Assembly (NCBI GenBank): GCA_023053685.1
Contig: JALIGW010000025.1
Span: 9,597,453 to 9,661,452, forward strand
Direction of reading: 5' to 3'
DNA length: 64,000 nucleotides
From: Diadophis punctatus similis
Taxonomy: Eukaryota; Chordata; Lepidosauria; Squamata; Dipsadidae
The position numbers and the translations under genes were made by a program. The notes under the pieces are model-generated. The model ran no database searches. It was not told the DNA's origin and saw only the letters and a program-made list of their open reading frames with translations. Positions within the stretch are counted from its first letter, which is position 1. Each line of letters opens with the position of its first letter. Of the stretch, positions 1 to 10,728 are shown piece by piece.

Positions 1-562
1 TTCATCTGGCTAGCGTCCTTAGTCTGGTCAGCTTCAGCACATTATTTTATCCCCTGGTTAGGACTTTAAAAAACCTTCTTCTGAGAGAGTAACAATGAAA
101 GAGCATGCAAGCCAGTAAGAGCTGGGAAGATAGATAGCACCTGGTTAGGGCTAGAAAAAAACTTATTCGGAGCAAGTAGAGCAATGAAAAAAAAATCTGC
201 TGGACTTAGACTTAGGGCTTAGACTTAGGGCTGGAAAAACATTCTTCTGAGAGAGTAACAATGAAAGAGCCTGCAAACCAGTAAGAGCTGGGAAGATAGA
301 TAGCACCTGGTTAGGGCTAGAAAAAAACTTATTCGGAGCAAGTAGAGCAATGAAAAAAACCCTGCAAAGACTTAGGGCTGGAAAGACATTCTTTGGAGAG
401 AGTAACAATGAAAAAGCCTGCAAGGTAAGAGCTGGGAAGATCTGTTAGCATCTAGTTTGGGCTGGGGAAAAAAAAGCTACATTCGAAGTATAAGACGCAC
501 CCAAATTTTCAGCCACTTTTAGGGAGGAAAAAGGTGCATCTTATACTCCGAAAAATATGGTA
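1..562 (+). mobile_element. TIR element of the 'CCGTATTTTTCGG' family, left part outside the window
   Basis: The right end (about 530-560) is the complement of a terminal repeat seen complete at 41893-42229. The opening bases match that copy's interior from about 41986 onward. Compared with it, this copy has an expanded inside: a block with 'CACCTGGTTAGGGCTAG', 'GAGAGAGTAACAATGAAA' and 'GAGCTGGGAAGATAGATAG' recurs two to three times between about 60 and 450. No coding capacity is visible. Non-autonomous; superfamily unknown, though TA flanks on sister copies suggest a Tc1/mariner-like target. Confidence 0.7.
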
Positions 563-835
563 TATAAATATATAAATATATTTACTAAAATTTACGTATA
601 TTATCCAGACCTAATCACCATATAATGGATGTCACTGTTTATTTGGGGGTGCAGTCATATTTTATCCATTGCATCTAAATTCCCTTTATGGGGATCTGTG
701 AAATTTAGAGTTTATTGTATAGGACATTTGTTGCAGAACTGCTGGGTATGTAGAAATCTGTAACAAGTCATGATGAATTGCTGTGACACACCTGTCATGA
801 CATCTCCAGACAAATGATGCCACTATCTACCTATA
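563..835. other. No recognised feature
   Basis: AT-rich single-copy-looking sequence. I see no gene, RNA or repeat here. Confidence 0.5.
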
Positions 836-1135
836 TTATGACATCTGACATTCACAGATGCTTGGTTGTGGTATTAATGCATCCCCCGAACAGACAAAAG
901 CAATTGAATTTATTATATCTATTTGATGTTGTGAGTTTCTTTGGAAATGGCTTCTGAACTCACGAGTACGGTTGGTGAAAATATTCCCTGCTTGTCCTGT
1001 TAGCTGGTGCAAATAAACAAAAAGTAGCACAGCCACCTCTTTGCAAGTCTGGAAATGTGGGAGGAGGGGTTGTTTAACAAGGATTTGCATCTTATTATGT
1101 ATGGGGTGTATGGGGTGCTCAGGGAGGGGTAGCAC
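836..1135 (-). pseudogene. Possible Ty3/gypsy integrase relic
   Basis: The minus-strand reading contains the string LFVYLHQLTG followed by NIFTNRTREFRSHFQR. This resembles the core of chromovirus/gypsy integrases, in which a phenylalanine-rich helix precedes 'HGLP..I.SDRG..F.S.FW'. The catalytic Asp of the DRG motif would be Asn here (NRT), so it is inactive. There is no RT, RNase H or chromodomain nearby and no LTR pair. The likeness is short and could be chance. A larger plus-strand frame across 1041-1619 overlaps it and has no recognisable domain. Confidence 0.3.
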
Positions 1136-1682
1136 CTCTGGTGTAGGGGCATGTCATGTCCTTTTACAGCAGCACATTCTAGGGCAGCTTTTAGGGCAGC
1201 TCGTTCACCTTTGGTCCCCACCTGTCACTCAGCTCTCAACTGTGGCTCCTAGCAGCTGTAGCATGTGCAGCGACCACATCCCGGGCAACAGCTTCGACAG
1301 GCTGGAACAAACCAGGTTGAGATTAGCCATTGGGTCACTGACCTTCAGTGAGATTGGGACTTGTCTATCCCGAGCATGTGAAGATAGATTCTGGTGGACT
1401 GAGCGGATGAAATCTACTAGAATAGGACAACGGTCACAAAGGCGGTCTCTGCAAGCGATGTGGTATGCTAAGAGCACGGCAAGATATGAAAGACGCCCTG
1501 GTCAACCACTGCACCCAGCCCATCTCCAACTGTCTCAACTCTTGTCCTGCTATTTGGAGCAAGATGGAATCTGGGAAGAGAGAGTGAGGCTGACTATGCG
1601 CACCTCTCCCTCACTTTAATCCAATTCACACGCAAGTCTTGACACCCCCCCCCCCGATTCTCATGCATCTTGTTAAGGCTTG

Positions 1683-2294
1683 TGATGGGCCATTTCCTGT
1701 AAAGCCATTTCCTGTAAAAATACAAGGTTATGGCATGAACTCAGAAGAAAGGGTGGAGATGTGTATTTGCAAGGCCTGCATAACAAAGACAAAGGCAAAG
1801 GGAGTATGGACAGGTAGGGCCCCTTTCAATGTAGAAAACTAGAGCTGACTGTCAGGCACATCATACAAGACATATTGCTAAGATAAGGAATAGGGGTTAA
1901 GACAGAGCCAATAGAAGGCCTGCTAAAAGTCTTCTAGGATGCCTATTGGTCAACTTTTAGAAATAGGGTTGAAATAGAGCCAATAGAAAAGTTGTTAGAT
2001 AACTTTTGAAGTGCTTATTAGTTAAGACTTAGAAATAGGGATGGCACAGAGCCAATAGAGGACCCTTTAGATAATTTTCAGAATGCCTATTAGACAATGC
2101 TTATCCCACCTTTTTTTGTATAAACTGTATAAAAAACTGTATAAAAATTGTTGAATCCTTGGTTCTGGGTCCTGGCATTTTGCTGGCTGGGGCCCCTTTT
2201 GCTGAAATACTTCAATAAAAGGAAACCAACCTGCACCGCATGTGTCTGGTGTTCTTTATCGTCTTTTGGCACCAGATCCAAATTGGGGACAGCA
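1683..2294 (+). repeat. Probable solo LTR of an endogenous retrovirus-like element
   Basis: The interval starts TGATGG, ends ACAGCA, and is flanked by a 4-bp duplication CTTG (1679-1682 and 2295-2298). Its first part holds three diverged copies of a roughly 75-bp unit (about 1900-2100), each with a CCAAT-type 'GAGCCAATAGA', as in U3 enhancer repeats. A TATA-like TATAAAAA lies near 2127 and an AATAAA near 2214, followed by a GT-rich stretch, giving U3-R-U5 order on the plus strand. No gag/pol/env lies on either side, so a solo LTR fits best. Boundaries rest on only a 4-bp duplication. Confidence 0.55.
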
Positions 2295-2298
2295 CTTG

Positions 2299-3845
2299 AA
2301 GGACTCCTTTCCCCCAGTTTGAGATCTACACCGTCGTGCAGGTGGCGAAGGAGAATGTTTAGAGAACAAAGGCTTTTTTGCATATGTCATTGCATAGACA
2401 CAAAAAAATGGGTGGAAGCAAGACAAATGAAACTAAGAGGAGTTTCTTAAGACTTCGGGTCTTGCGGTAGAAGAGGAAAAACAAAACCGAAACAAAACCC
2501 AAACCAGCATGGCTTCTATCTCTGTTGCAGAAACAGTGTAATACTCTGAACTCTGAACTCTTTTCAAGTGTGATGGTCACATTGTAAAGGGCAGCAATTC
2601 GTTGGGGACCACCACATCTTCATTTGAACAGGCACTCCGCTGCATAGCGTAAGCATCAAGGGAATGAGCCTCTCTTCTCTGCGCATTTCAGAAACAAAAT
2701 TAAAAGTGCCATTTTCTTCACTGGAAAATATAAAGTGCACATCCAAAAATGAGATTTAGAGAACTTTAGCCAAATTGAGTTTGACTGCTGTAATGGAACG
2801 CAGTCTTCTCACAAGCTAACTCTTTGTAAGGGAAGTTATTATAAGAAAAAAGAGTCAAGTGAATTTAAATCTACTTAGGAGTAATACTGGCTAGGACAAC
2901 ATGCTTTACAGCATGGGTGGGCAACCCCAGGCCCCAAGTAGACACCCCTGTCTCTTTTTTTGAAGCCTCTGCAGCCGCCTCTAATTACAAGGCTTAATTT
3001 CAGTGATTGTTGAAAATTGGCAGTCCAATTTTCCTAAGAATGTGCCTTGTAGCTGGGCACTTAGTAAGTGTCACTGAATCCAGCAAGTCTTGGAAGAGCT
3101 ATAAAGGATTATGCTGCAGTGTTCATCCTCTTTGTTGGCTTAAAGTGGAATACAACATGGTACACTGCTTGAGCAGGGCAAGATAGCTTTAACAGTCCTA
3201 AATTTCAAAGGCCAGCTCAGAATATAATAGAGTTACTGCGGTGCATTCCTATACATATTTACTCAGAGGTTACATTCAGTTCAGTGGGGCATACTCCCAG
3301 AGAAAATGGGAGCACAATTGCTGCATTCTCTGATGTCAAACCATGCATAAAACCCAGAGAGCAGAAATTGTTTTCCTTTCTGAATTGGCTTTTTTCAATC
3401 GGCTGATTTACATTTTCAAATCTTCTTAAGCAGATTTATTCCGAAATTGAAAACTTATATACTGTAGATAGTCCTCATTTAGAGATCACAATTGGGACCA
3501 GCAACCATGACTGATCTCACTTCCAAGTTTATTTTCCTTTACAGACCTGTGAAGGTCAGAAATGCAAGAAATGGTCGTCAGGTTAAGTTTTCATCACTGT
3601 AATGTAACTGCGTAACTGTAAATATCAGTAAACGAGGATTACCTGGCACTTCAACAGGATTTCTGTTCTAGAAAATGTATTGAAGACCCAACCCTTGGAG
3701 GGCAATACTATGGTCCTTGGGAGATTCCTGCTTGCCGGAACTCCTACTGTACTACTGCTGTTGTTGCAATAAAAGCATGTAGGAGGGTCCTGGGCAGAAT
3801 CTGGATTCATGTGTCCCATCTCAGAAAGAAGAAATCATAAGTAGA
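2299..3845. other. Long stretch with no recognised feature
   Basis: Mixed-composition sequence without a convincing reading frame, SINE head or terminal repeat. It may hold old unrecognisable repeats. I see no exon. Confidence 0.45.
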
Positions 3846-3853
3846 CTATAGGT

Positions 3854-4289
3854 CCGTGGTGGCGAACCTATGGCACGCGTGCCACAGGTGGCACGCGGAG
3901 CCATAGTGGAGGGCACGCGAGCGTTGCCCACCGGCAAACCGGAAGTGCGGAAAAACACACTTCCAGTTTGCCGGTGAGCTGTTTTTTGCACTCCGGAGGG
4001 TTCAGGGAAGCTCCCTGAAGCCCCGGAATGCAAAAAATGACAAAACGGACAAACCGGAAGTGCATTTTTCCGAACTTCCGGTTTGCCCGTTTCGTCGTTT
4101 CTTACCATCCCAGGCTCCGGTAAGGCCTTTGCGCGAGTGTGTGTGTGTGTGCGCATGCGCAGGGGGCAGCATGGGGGGGTGTTGTGCGAATGCGTGGGGG
4201 GGAGGGAATGGGTGTGGGCATGCAAGCGCGCGCTAGCGCGCGCACCCCCCCTTTTTGGCACGCGAACCTAAAAAGGTTCGCCATCACTG
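3854..4289 (+). mobile_element. Non-autonomous hAT element, 'GGCGAACC' family, copy 1
   Basis: The ends are inverted: CCGTGGTGGCGAACC on the left and GGTTCGCCATCACTG on the right. A perfect 8-bp target duplication CTATAGGT flanks it (3846-3853, 4290-4297), diagnostic for hAT. The interior is very GC-rich and CpG-rich, includes GGCACGCG repeats, a TG run, and an exact TGCGCATGCGCA palindrome at 4150-4161. The open frames over it have no domain and are compositional by-products. No transposase is encoded, so it would need one supplied in trans. Confidence 0.9.
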
Positions 4290-4297
4290 CTATAGGT

Positions 4298-4588
4298 GAT
4301 GGCATTTCCCCACCCCACCCCTACACGCTTTAACCTTCCTTCTTTTTTTCCAGTGTGAGCCTGGCAAGATCTGGGATTGCCAGATTCTCCTTGTCTTGAA
4401 TTCTTTTGGTTATTCAAGCACTGAATCCCATGAATGGGCTCTTGCATTGTGCAACGTTGTTGCCTTTTTCTACTTTGTGGTGTTGGTCCTTTGTGTAATG
4501 CATCAAAGGCCATCTGTCCCCATTTGTTATTAATGATTGTTACCACCTTTCTGGATCTTTATATGTCTTTCAGTCAACAAAAGTAAAG
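4298..4588. other. Spacer between two hAT copies
   Basis: Ordinary AT-balanced sequence; no feature seen. Confidence 0.5.
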
Positions 4589-4596
4589 TAATAGGG

Positions 4597-5032
4597 CAGT
4601 GATGGCGAACCTATGGCACGCGTGCCACAGGTGGCACGCGGAGCCATATCTGCCGGCTCACGAGCCGTTACCCTAGCTCAGCTCCAGCGTGCATGTGCAC
4701 GCCAGCCAGCTGATTTTCGGCTCGCACGGAGGCTCTGGGAGGGTGTTTTTGGCTTCCAGAGGGCCTCTGGGGGGCAGGGGAGGGCGTTTTTGCCCTCCTC
4801 AGACTCCAGGAAAGCCTCTGGAGCCTGGGGAGGTCGAAAAACGGACCTACCAGGCCCACCAGAAGTTGGGAAATGGGCCATTTCCTGCCTCCAGAGGGCC
4901 TCCGGGGGGGGCGGGGGAGGCCGTTTTCACCCTCCCCAGGGATTGTATTATGGATGTGGGCACTCGTATATGCGTGATAGCACGTGCGCACGTGCTTTCG
5001 GCACCCGAGGAAAAAAAGGTTCGCCATCACTG
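4597..5032 (+). mobile_element. Non-autonomous hAT element, 'GGCGAACC' family, copy 2
   Basis: Starts CAGTGATGGCGAACC and ends GGTTCGCCATCACTG, nearly perfect inverted ends, with an exact 8-bp duplication TAATAGGG (4589-4596, 5033-5040). The first 50 bases match copy 1, but the interior differs: it carries repeated 'CCTCTGG' and 'GGGGGAGG' blocks. Copies 1 and 2 are only 300 bp apart but have different target duplications, so they are independent insertions and not a tandem duplication. Confidence 0.92.
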
Positions 5033-5040
5033 TAATAGGG

Positions 5041-6404
5041 TATAAAATTGGTGTCTCTAAACTCATTCATTTTCTGCAATTTCCAAATATATGTTTTTAA
5101 CACCTGTTAGAGTGATCCCTGCAGGCTATTACTAAAAATACATCCGCTCATGACCTGTCTGTTTGGATTTAAAAATCCAAAATACTATGATTGTTTTCTT
5201 ACTGGTGTTACTCTTTACTCTAGTATCCATGGCAATGTGATATGACATGATGAACATAAAAACTGCTATTGTTATTAACCTCTAACTTTTCTTCCCTTCT
5301 TTAGTGAATCCAAAAATCAGAGTGACTGATTCTAAGTCCCAGTTTTGAAAGCCTGAGCATTCCTTTTCTGCCTGTTTATACATTGAGTGGATTTGTACAC
5401 CGCTTTTTGTCCTGATACACCAAATAGATATTTGAAATAAGTACAACACTATTATATTGTGTCAGGCTGATTGAAACAGACTTCCCAAGGTGATATCTTG
5501 CAATCTCTATCCACCACTTCCTTCTTCCAAGGCTCATAGCACTTAAATAGGCTTAGAGCTTATGGTAGAAGAGCTGGTCCAATAATTCACCCAGATGAAT
5601 TATTTTCATAATTTCCACTGCTCTCTCTTCCTATTGGGCTGCTTTGGAGGCTGATGAATTTCTTTTATTGATGTGTTCATGACATGTCTTCACTGTCTCA
5701 ATCCAGTCAGAATTTGGAGATATGATGGCTATTCTGATAAAATGGCTGCCAGTGGCTCATAAGCCGGATTGGGGACTCTCAGACAAGGAGCTGAGGTCAC
5801 CCACAAGTGCTCCAGACATCTGCTTCTCATAAGGAGACTGCAAGATAGTGGCCTTCGGGGAGGTTACCACTCTGGGAGATGAGGGAATAGCCATCTTGCT
5901 TAAACCATAGTCAATGCTTTTGAAAGGACCCTAAGTTCACATACTTCCTTTCTTAATCACTTTTGGAAATTGCTTCTTAACTGATTTTCACTTTGGATCA
6001 ACACATTTGATAGCAGAAGGTAAGTGTCCTTCAATCCTTAGTGAAATAAGTTTTAACTACTACCTTAAGAACTATATATGAATGCACGCACATGTATGTG
6101 CCGTATTCTGGGGGAGAACAAAACAAACAATACTTATTTATTATTTTATTTAGTGTATGGCAATGTTACATTAGCCAGGAGACTATAATGCTAATACAGA
6201 GTAGTAGTTTGGCTACCTAAGACTGCTAGCCTGTTGGGTTCAAGCTTGTGCACTTTCCAAGGTGAGCCACTGGGAGAGACCTAGCTCCACACCAGAAAGA
6301 AAGATAAACAGCATCCTGCAGCATCATCCAGGGCCTCCACCAAAGTCACCTTGCAAGCCAGACATTGCATCTGGGTAGGTCCAGTGCCTACAAGATCCTG
6401 ACCA
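5041..6404. other. Long stretch with no recognised feature
   Basis: No supported gene or clear repeat. A short GAGACTGCAAGATAGTGG-type stretch near 5840 does not match any family I know. Confidence 0.45.
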
Positions 6405-6606
6405 TCTGTACGAAGCACCAGCTTGTCTTCCCACAAAGTGGTACCTGTTTAGCTACTCGCATATAACATACTTTTGAACTACTAGGTGGGCAAAAGCTGA
6501 GGCAAGTGACGGGAACTCACCCTGTCACACGGTGCCAGGACTCAAACTGCTGGAGCACAGACTTTCTTCAGCATTGTTAAGTCACTGAGCCATTGCATCT
6601 CTCCCA
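6405..6606 (-). repeat. Sauria-type tRNA SINE, diverged
   Basis: Read on the minus strand it has the head 'GGCTCAGTGACTTAACA', then a CAGTTTGAGTCCTGGCACC B-box-like block, then GGTGAGTTCCCGTCAC, 'CCCACCTAGTAGTTC' and 'GTACCACTTTGTGGGAAG'. This order is that of Sauria SINEs, pol III SINEs mobilised by BovB LINEs in squamates. The 3' third is decayed and the left boundary is approximate. Confidence 0.75.
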
Positions 6607-6799
6607 AACTGTTGTATTGTAAAGTCATTCCATTAGAGGTACTCAAAACAGTGGAGACTATTCAAAGTTGTGATCTCAATTGTTCCTGCACAAAACTATA
6701 AAAAGCTTTTGCATCCAATAGGCAGTCTTCTGACTGCACATATGTCCATGTGCAGGGGCCTTCCCTGGAAATTCACTCTCACAGTCAAAGACTGCTTCA

Positions 6800-6850
6800 T
6801 GCTAATAAAAAGGACCCTCCAAGGTCCCTTCCAACTCTGTTATTCTGCAT
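6800..6850 (+). repeat. CR1 LINE 3' end fragment
   Basis: Contains 'CCTCCAAGGTCCCTTCCAAC' followed by TCTGTTATTCTG, the signature end of snake and bird CR1 elements, here a very short 5'-truncated piece. The same end occurs in reverse at about 22170 and on the plus strand at about 33090. Confidence 0.75.
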
Positions 6851-7260
6851 TATATGTTTTTTTTTTCATTTTGAAAAGAATAAAGGTATAATAAATGTAG
6901 GTCGAAAAACAATAAGAACAAGAAACTCAGCCATAACTGTGGAAAAGAAAAGAAAAGAAAAAGAAAAACAAATCTGGTTGTATTTTGCCCTTATGTTTAT
7001 TTTTTTAAAAAATAAAAATAATCCTTATTCTGTATCAATATAGCATTTCCCAAATTGTCTTGATTTCTTACAAAAAGTACAATTAATTCCATATTTTCAT
7101 ATTGAATTGCTGTAGATAAAAATAATAAGTTGATATAAATCTTCAAGTTCTGTAGGAGAGTATATAGGTACTCTTACATAATATATACAGAGGTTCTGGT
7201 GATTGTTTTTAATTCATGTTTATCGTTGTATATTTCAAATGACTGGCTCATTTGAAGTGT
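6851..7260. other. AT-rich stretch, no gene
   Basis: AT-rich sequence with A-rich GAAAA runs at 6940-6970. Nothing else is supported. Confidence 0.5.
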
Positions 7261-7262
7261 TT

Positions 7263-7373
7263 TTCAAACTTGGCAACTTTAAGATATGTGGACTTCAACT
7301 CTAGGGCTGGCTGAGCAATTCTGGGAATTGAAGTCCACAAGTCTTAAAGTTGCTAAGGTTGGACACCTGTGAT
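7263..7373. mobile_element. Short inverted-repeat element, 'GGACTTCAACTC' family
   Basis: The two halves are inverted copies: CAACTTTAAGATATGTGGAC on the left mirrors GTCCACAAGTCTTAAAGTTG on the right, with GGCTGGCTGAGCAATTCTGG between. The same unit recurs at 29964-30103 and partly at 38662-38720. The termini resemble CAGGTGTCC, typical of small hAT elements, but the target duplication is not clear here. Confidence 0.65.
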
Positions 7374-7523
7374 ATAAAGGGAAATTTCCCAACTGGAGAC
7401 CCTGCAGCTGCTCTGCAACTTCCACCAACCTCAGCTAATATGTCAACAAGAACCCTCCTTAGGGAAAGCTTCTTTAAAGGTACATGGTCCAGGAAAGCCA
7501 GCAAAGGTAGGTAATAAAGTGAG

Positions 7524-7892
7524 GAGCCCTGGTGACTCAGTAGTTAAATGCAATACTGCAGGTAAACTCTGCCCACAGTCAGGAGTTCGGTCCTGATGGG
7601 CTCAAGATTGACTCAATCTTCCATCCTCCTGAGGTCAGTAAAATGTGGACTCAGATTGTTGGAGGCAATATGTTGACATTGTAAACCAGGTGTCCCAAGC
7701 TTGCGGCCCATGGGCCAGATGAGTCATGCGCTGGCCATGCCCACCCCCTGGTTTAGCGAAGGGAAAAAAGTTGCAATATGTCACGTGACAACAATGTGTC
7801 GTCGCGAGTTTGATGCCCCTGTTGTAAACCATCCAGAGAGTGCTGTAGAATACAATGGGGCAATATATAAGTCTAAGTGCTATTATTATTGT
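7524..7892 (+). repeat. tRNA SINE of the (GCTATT)n family, split by a hAT insertion
   Basis: The head 'GGTGACTCAGTAGTTAAATG' (A box) and 'GGAGTTCGGTCCTGA' (B box) are followed by TTGACTCAATCTTCCATCC, GGTCAGTAAAATG and, after the inserted element, 'AAACCATCCAGAGAGTGCTG' and TATATAAGTCTAAGTGCTATT. Eight copies of this family occur in the window. Expected to be a pol III-derived SINE; its partner LINE is not identified here. Confidence 0.9.
7687..7821 (+). mobile_element. Small hAT element nested in a tRNA SINE
   Basis: 135 bp, starting CAGGTGTCCCAAG and ending TTTGATGCCCCTG, flanked by a perfect 8-bp duplication TTGTAAAC (7679-7686 and 7822-7829). Removing it restores the SINE reading 'GACATTGTAAACCATCC'. 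The same family appears at 32125-32239 and 56370-56553. No coding capacity. Confidence 0.93.
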
Positions 7893-9390
7893 TATATTTT
7901 TTTAAAAAAAACCATGGATTGGAGATTACCCAAAATAACCACACTATATATGTAAGCCCTTGAATTTCATCAGGTAAGAAAGACAGGATATAAATTAAGT
8001 TGCAGGAAATGACAGGAAATGATACGAATGCAGAAAACTAACATTTTATCATTCTTGTGAGGTAACTGCCCTCACAGCTGGGCATAAGACATTGAAGTGA
8101 GCATTTTTAAAAAGCAAGCAAACATTTACACCCACTTCCCCCAATCAAGTACCTGCCAGCTGTGTCGAAATATTGCCTCCAAGCAATTCCCAGCAAGCAT
8201 AGTTTTTAGGGTTTTAAGAGAACAGGAACAGGAGTACAATCAATAGTTTAGTGCAGAGGAAACAATGGAAAATGGGGAAAGCAGAAGACATATATAAATC
8301 TGTCAGCTTCATCCAGATGGCTGTATCATGTACCATTTGCTTTGACCACCAGGTTTCATGCAGTTTCTCATGGACATTATTAGGCATTTGAAAGTCACAT
8401 GGTGTTAGATTTATAGCTATAATTCGACAGGTGTATAAATCTCACTGTTTTTTGTACTGGAAATCATTTGTGCCTGGTGATAACAGAGCATTTCTTTTGC
8501 AGGTGAGCTGAAGTACATTTTGATCGCATTACGTTTCCTTGGAGCTAAAGATCCTGCTTTTAAAAGCACAGGAAAATCTAGTTACAAAACGTAATTACAA
8601 AAACCGGAACCTGGCCAGGACACCAGGGTTGCCAGTTCCCCAGCAATATTAATAACACATGACATGCTGTTCATTAATTTACTTTGTGCTGTGCATAATA
8701 ATAGACAAAAACGTGTTTGGTACCAGTCAAGGTAGGTAAGACAGAAAGTGGGGGAAAGTGCAGCCACTTCCTATTTCTTGGTCAAAAGCAAATATTATTT
8801 AATTATTATGAAAGATGGGTGGTCAGCGGCATCGGGGTTTGTGTGTGCATTTAAATAATTACCAACAGGACTGAACTGTTTTAAGTCAGGGTGGATATTC
8901 TTGGCATTTTTACCTTATGTAACTAAATTACGTTTTCAAAATTTGGTGCATATTATGAAAGCAGCTAGGTCTGTCAGGAAAATAGCGTTCTGATTTAATA
9001 ATTTTAATAGTAGCAATTATTCTATCTTGGCAAAAAAATGTGAAAAGAATGAAAAAGCATCAATTGGTGCTTAAGTTTCTTTAATAAATTAGGGGAAAAT
9101 GTCTACCCACATGGGTCCATAGGGAGAGCTATCTTTTTTCCTCTTCTATAATCCTGGAAAAGAAGAGAAATTATTGCTGTTTTTGCAGCCCGATGACTGC
9201 TCCATAACATTTACCTGAGAGAGCATTTCTTAGATTGCACTTACATGTGTTGCTCCAAAATTATGGAAGATATGCAGTGTTCTAATATGTGTATTCATCC
9301 ACGAGTTAAAAATCAGGTGAATTCTCTTTGATGTTTGGATCAAATTGTTTTTCATGTATCCCTGATACATGAAATCCAGAATCCCAGTTA
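7893..9390. other. Long stretch with no recognised feature
   Basis: Unique-looking sequence with no supported frame, SINE head or terminal repeat. An imperfect hairpin 'CATGTATCCCTGATACATG' lies at its end (about 9353-9371), next to the triplication. Confidence 0.45.
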
Positions 9391-9906
9391 TAGGATTCTG
9401 GATTATCCTTCATCATTTAAGGCTGTGCATTAGGAAGTCAGTTTGGTGTAGTAGTTAAGGCTCCAGGCTAGAGTTCTAATTCTAGTTCCACCTTAAGCAT
9501 GTAGCCAACTGGGTGGCTTTGGGCCAGTCACCCCCCCCCCCTCAGCCCTTGATGTCAGACCATAGGATTCTGGATTATCCTTCATCATTTAAGGCTGTGT
9601 ATTAGGAAGTCAGTTTGGTGTACTGGTTAAGGCTCCAGGCTAGAGTTCTAATTCTAGTTCCACCTTAAGCATGAAGCCAACTGGGTGGCTTTGGGCCAGT
9701 CACCCCCCCCCCCCTCAGCCCTTGATGTCAGACCATAGGATTCTGGATTATCCTTCATCATTTAAGGCTGTGTATTAGGAAGTCAGTTTGGTGTACTGGT
9801 TAAGGCTCCAGGCTAGAGTTCTAATTCTAGTTCCACCTTAAGCATGAAGCCAACTGGGTGACTTTGGGCCAGTCACCCCCCTCTCAGGCCTTGATGTCAG
9901 ACCACA
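9391..9906 (+). repeat. 172-bp unit in three tandem copies, each holding a MIR-like SINE
   Basis: Units begin at about 9391, 9563 and 9736 with TAGGATTCTGGATTATCC, a period of 172-173 bp. Each includes a tRNA-like head 'TTGGTGTASTGGTTAAGGC', then 'TTCTAATTCTAGTTCC', then a core 'GGGTGRCTTTGGGCCAGTCA' resembling the MIR/CORE-SINE block, then a C run of 6-12 bases. The units are nearly identical except for single substitutions (GTAGTAG vs GTACTGG) and C-run length. This points to a recent local triplication of an older SINE with its flank. Confidence 0.88.
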
Positions 9907-10449
9907 GATCAACATTTGGTTCATCCTATTAAAAATATAGCAAATCTTGCACTTGCAAGGAAAATGCTGGGAAGGAAAACAAATTATGTCTGTTAGAAAT
10001 TACATCAAAACTTTAAAAAATTGCTTTCCCCTGTGATTACTGACCCTTAAAGGTTTGGGATGTATATAGATTTTTTTTTTAAATGGGCCACTTTTCTGCA
10101 TACTACTCATGATTTTTAAAATCTTCTGAGAGTATTGTTTTTGCTGAATCACCAGGAGTTTTTCAAGACTTCTTCCTAGCAGTTGCATAGCAAAAAGCTC
10201 TCAATCTCCTTAAATAAATAACAAAAAATTCATTTTGATTGATCCCAAGTAACATTGCTTAGTTTTCATTCATTTCAAGAAATGAAATGTTGCCTTGGGA
10301 AAGAAAATCTAGAGTTTGTACCATAAGCAGAATCCGGGATGAAATCACTCATTGTGATGGGCAATATGGACTGAATATTCACTGCACTTTGATACATGAC
10401 AGACATATAGAATATGTAAGAGGAATAATACAATCTGGGGCATTTTTGA
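9907..10449. other. No recognised feature
   Basis: AT-rich; includes a T run near 10070. No gene or clear repeat seen. Confidence 0.5.
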
Positions 10450-10728
10450 AGTCTAATGAAGTTTCTTGTTTGTTATATTTATTTTATTTATTTATTTTGT
10501 CAAGTACATATTAGATAATATATATAAGTATAAACATGATCTGAATACATTAAATGAATACGAATAAAAGAGAACATTAGGACAAGGACAGTAGGCATGC
10601 TGGTGAGCTTATGCATGCCCCTTACAGACGTCTTAGGAATGGGATGAGGTCAACAGTAGACAGTCTAAGGTTAAAGTTTTGAGGATTTGGGGAAGAAACC
10701 ACAGAGTCAGGTAGTGTATTCCAGACAT

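Noticed and set aside
1041..1619. 192-codon open frame on the plus strand
   Set aside because: No domain, low-complexity Ser/Leu/Gln content, no splice or promoter context, and a minus-strand integrase-like reading overlaps its start. Probably chance.
3821..4333. Several open frames rich in Arg, His, Ala and Pro
   Set aside because: They lie inside a GC-rich hAT element with exact target duplications; stop-poor composition explains them.
4613..5066. 132-140-codon frames on both strands
   Set aside because: Same reason: interior of a non-autonomous hAT element, no protein motif.
9391..9906. CRISPR-like array (three regular repeats)
   Set aside because: Whole 172-bp units are repeated without distinct spacers, in a vertebrate context; a tandem duplication.
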